From: Maratus speciosus
Taxonomy: Eukaryota > Arthropoda > Arachnida > Araneae > Salticidae
Length of the DNA: 64,000 bases
Direction: 5' to 3'
NCBI GenBank assembly: GCA_963932465.1
Contig: OZ010791.1
Span: 322,644,283-322,708,282 of the forward strand
Shown here piece by piece: positions 60,539-64,000 of the stretch (position 1 is the first letter of the stretch; each line of letters begins with the position of its first letter). Position numbers and translations under genes: made by a program. The notes under the pieces were generated by a model, which was not told the DNA's origin, ran no database searches, and was given only the letters and a program-made list of their open reading frames with translations.

Positions 60539-62007
60539 GTCCAGGCAATAGGGAATTTTACCTAGCAAAATTAATGGTAGTACTGGAAATCGGCTTTCTA
60601 GATGTTTTTTGGGTCGCAGAATCCGAATTTGTAACTTCCCACCCAAATTTCCCCCTGCAACCCCCATAAATTTTGGTAAAAAGCCCCCCAAAAAAGGTTT
60701 TTATAAAAAATTCTATTTTTTTATTGTTTTAGAGAAAAAGTATCTAGAAATTCAGAAAGTAGACAAAATTTCCAACAAATTAGATATATGACATTATTAC
60801 TTAAGATGAAGGGGAAGGGGGGATCTACCTCGGAACATGCGCGTGGTGCTGCGTAAACTAAGTTGCGCAATTCCACTTAACCACTCACACGTTTACATCC
60901 GCCCTCCCATCTCCCCTCCGAACTTTCTCTATAAGGTTTACTTTAAGATTTTTGGGTAGCTGAATCCGAATTTTTAACTTACCCCCAAAATTTCCCCCCC
61001 CCGAAAACCGCCCCAAATAGTTGTTTTTAACTTAAATTTCTTATTGTTTTAGGGGAAAAGCATTACAAAATTCAGAAACTAGACAAAATTTGCAACAAAT
61101 AGGATATATGACATTATGAATTAGGATGAACGGAGAGGGTGAGGGCTGCCTCGGAACATGCACTGCGGCGCTACGTGCACTAAATGATGAAGTCCAGGCA
61201 ATAGTGGATTTTATCTGGCAAAATTAATGGTAGTACTGGAAATCGACTTTCTAGATGTTTTTTGGGTCGCTGAATCCGAATTTGTAACTTCCCACCAAAA
61301 TTTCACCCGGCAACCCCCCAAAAATTGATTTTTTGAAAAAAATTGGTTTTTGAGAAAAGCGCGCGGGGAATGTTCCGAGGCAGCCCCCTCTCTCCCCGTT
61401 TATCCTACGTCATAATGTCATGTATCCTATTTGTTTCAAATTTTGTCTAGTTTCTGAATTTTGTAATGCTTTCCCCCTAAAACAATAAAAAATTTAAGTT
61501 AAAAGCAACTATTTGGGTGTGGGATTCGGGGAGGAAAATTTTGGGGGTAAGTTAAAAATTCGGATTCAGCGACCCAAAAAACTTAAAGTAAACCTTATAG
61601 AGAAAGTTCGGAGGGAAGATGGGAGGGCTAATGTAAACGTGTGAGTGGTTAAGTGGAATTGCGCAACTTAGTCCACGCAGCACTGCGGCGCATGTTCCGA
61701 GGCAGATCCTCCCTTCCCCTTCACCCTAAGTCATAATGTCATATATCTAATTTGTTGCAAATTTTGTGTACTTTCTGAATTTCTAGCTACTTTTCCCCTA
61801 AAACAATAAAAAAATTGAATTTTTTTATAAAAACTTTTTTGGGGGGTTTTTTACCAAAATTTGGGGGGGGGGGGGTTGCCGGGGGAAATTTTGGTGGGAA
61901 GTTACAAATTCGGATTCAGCGACCCAAAAAACATCTAAAAAGCCGATTTCCAGTACTACCATTAATTTTGCTAGGTAGAGTCCCTATACGGTCTCTATTG
62001 CCTGGAC
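60539..62007. mobile_element. GTCCAGG composite element, copy 2 (reverse)
   Basis: Ends GTCCAGGCAATAG and CTATTGCCTGGAC with TA outside. An internal terminus GTCCAGGCAATAG starts at 61192 and points the opposite way from the internal terminus in copy 1. The unique junction here, reverse-complemented (GGACTTCATCATTTAGTGCA), matches copy 1 at 12427 (GGACTTCATAACTTAGTGCA). The two loci are therefore the same composite in opposite orientation. Bounded unit 61192-62007 (816 bp), remainder 60539-61191 (653 bp). No coding; the frames are mirror shadows of the arms. Confidence 0.82.
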
Positions 62008-62009
62008 TA

Positions 62010-62380
62010 AATAATAGACAACTGTTAGATGCCACAGTTTATATTAAAGTTGAAATTTTCTCATTCACGCTAAATGTAGAAAATAAAGAATAAATTTACT
62101 AAATTCTTGATGAGTGTTCTTACTCTCATTAAAAATTTGTTACATGTATTATTTTAACATTGTATTATTACTTTGTATTATTTTAACAGTATTAGCCGCA
62201 TTACCATGAAACTTTCAAATTGTGCTTTTCAATATTTATACAGTCCCCGAACACAGTTTGATTCGCATTTTCAATGTTTTTGAAGCAAGAGCAAATTACG
62301 AACAAGAAATTTTAGTGTAAATCATTTTATTCTAAAAATTTTAGAAATGGAATTTTGACTATTGTTCGGGAGAATTTTTT
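62010..62380. other. No feature recognised
   Basis: AT-rich spacer before the third Helentron-like element. No gene or repeat boundary. Confidence 0.4.
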
Positions 62381-63873
62381 AGGTAGATTTCGTAAGAAAT
62401 ACTACCTATTACATTCTCACCTATGTTAGAATTTCTGAAACAGTTTTGCAGATCTACGCCGATTATGATCCCTAGAACCCAAAACCAACTTTATCTATTT
62501 ATCTATCTATCTATCTATCACTTTTTTATGGACACGATAACTTCCATAATTCTGCACAAATCTCTTCCAAACTGATACATAAAATCAAGGGGTAGAAAAT
62601 TTCGGTCAAGTTCGTTAATGGGCAAAATCGGACCAAGGAGGTGAAAATGGGGAGGGGTTTCGTGAAAACCGAAAAAAACCCCATAACTTCTTAATTTTTA
62701 TAAATATCAAATCAGTTTTAAATTATTATTGTTTCTAGGAAAAAGGCTAAAAATTTATGTATCACATACTTTTGATAAAATTAAAAATGGGTTCAAGGGC
62801 CCCAAAAATAGGGTTTTAAAAAGGGATAAAGAAATCGTGAAAGCAGAACCATGAAATATCGATCACGTTCGTTAATGGGCAAATCGGACGAAGGGGGTGG
62901 AAATACGGAAGGGTTTTTTGAAAACAGAAATAACCCCATAACATCTTAATTAGGATACATGTAGAAATAGTTGAAATTTATTATTACTTCTAGGAAAATG
63001 GCCAAAAATTTACGCATGATAGATTTTTGATATCATTAAAAATGGCCTCAAAGGGCGAAGAAAATAAGATTTTAAGAAGAAAAAAATTCACAATTTCGTC
63101 AATTCACAAAATATCAAATCCTTTTAAATTTATTATATATCTTCTTAATATTATCTATAATTTTTATATTGACAGGTTTTTAATAAAATAAAAAAAAGTG
63201 GGTTTGAAGAAGAAAAATATTTATAACTTCGTCAATTCAATAGATATCAAATCCTCTTAAATTTATTATAAATTTTCTTAATATTATCTGCAACTGTTAT
63301 AGTGACAATTTTTTATAGGACTTACAGCAAAATAAAATAAAATAAAAAAAAAATAAAAATAGAAAAAAAAAATTAAATTAAATTAAAAATAAATAGGGGG
63401 GGGGGATGTAGAAGAAAAAAAAACACATTTCCGTTAATCTGCCACTAAGACGATATAAAAACATCATTGACGTGATGAAAAATTTTTAAAACTCTCAGAG
63501 AAGCTGCATATAGAGTTGCATTATTAAACGCGCTTGTGTCTCAATAAAAAGAACGTCAGAATTTACAATATAGTGTGTGGCTTATTTAATGAAACAATCA
63601 ACACAAGTTTTTGATAAGATGAACTCCACTAACGGATGATATCATTAAAAATATTCTCAAGGGATGAAAAAATAGGGGTTGAAGAAAAAAATATAGTATT
63701 AACATGATTCTGATAAAATCAAATCTTACAGAAAAATAAAATTAAAAACTCGTCAAAAGCGGCCAGATATAACTGTTAAACTGGGTTTATCTCTAAGCTT
63801 GATTTAGTTTTTGTTGGTAAAATTAGTACATAACTTCGAAATCTAGCTATGACTGTATGCTGAGTCGGCAGGA
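62381..63873 (+). mobile_element. Helentron-like element, copy 3
   Basis: It starts AGGTAGATTTCGTAAGAAAT followed by ACTACCTATT, then the leader ATTATGATCCCTAGAACCCA and a TCTA microsatellite (about 62487-62519). The core repeats GACACGATAACTTCC and AAGTTCGTTAATGGGCAAA blocks shared with copy 2. It ends GAAATCTAG, one base off the inverse of the start, followed by a weaker hairpin (CTATGACTGTATGCTGAGTC) and a T run. It is about 1.5 kb, shorter than copy 2 because it has fewer core repeats. No coding. Confidence 0.72.
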
Positions 63874-64000
63874 ATTCTTTTTTCTACTTTCTGTACATAT
63901 AAAAAGCCTTTTAGAGGCAACTATAAAACATTATCTTGCTGTTTATAATTTATCTTAATTTTTTAATGTGTTCGATTATATTCAAGTTCTTTTCTCCCCA

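Overview
This window looks like transposon-saturated, gene-poor intergenic DNA from a large animal genome, most likely an arthropod. The base composition is strongly AT-rich and no long open reading frame is intact. Nearly everything recognisable is a DNA transposon, a rolling-circle transposon, a MITE, a foldback element or a tandem array. The arthropod assignment is an inference from the mix of repeats (Helitrons, Helentron-like elements with a 5' microsatellite, Tigger/pogo, hAT and TTAA MITEs, and repeats carrying GGACAGACGGACAGAC-type tracts). No host gene was identified, so the species is open.

Layout: 1-3.1 kb is mostly unassigned, with one TTAA-flanked MITE. A three-layer inverted-repeat composite fills 3.2-8.0 kb and carries a decayed gene for a PIN-like/Cys-rich protein. 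Foldback elements and TTAA MITEs run from 8.2 to 11.3 kb. The first copy of a GTCCAGG composite element lies at 11.6-13.1 kb. A complete non-autonomous Helitron (14804-17920) is followed 13 bp later by a Helentron-like element (17934-20475). From 20.6 to 28.3 kb there are fragments, a minus-strand Helitron end and a 1-kb repeat present three times. From 29.2 to 33.4 kb one old repeat is split by two later TIR elements. A hAT MITE with a perfect 8-bp target duplication is at 34.0-34.7 kb.

From 34.8 to 44.7 kb a tandem array of roughly 930-bp units is interrupted by a 0.46-kb element and by a 5.7-kb element with long TGTGAC-rich inverted ends; the latter contains a mirrored pair of tRNA-like cloverleaves. 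From 45.3 to 48.9 kb a Helentron-like element sits inside a Helitron. A long-TIR element with TA flanks occupies 49.6-50.7 kb. The only recognisable transposase is a Tigger-like relic at 56.7-59.0 kb, with broken frame and a lost catalytic Asp. The second GTCCAGG composite (60.5-62.0 kb) is in the opposite orientation to the first. A third Helentron-like element closes the window.

Nothing here works as a pathway. The relationships are historical: insertions inside insertions, several of which can be ordered because an uninterrupted relative of the host repeat is also in the window. The most interesting items are the 5.7-kb TGTGAC-ended element with its mirrored tRNA-like pair, the pogo-ended element carrying a non-transposase gene, and the GTCCAG composite family. 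All boundaries were read by eye and may be off by a few bases. No alignment, folding or database search was run.
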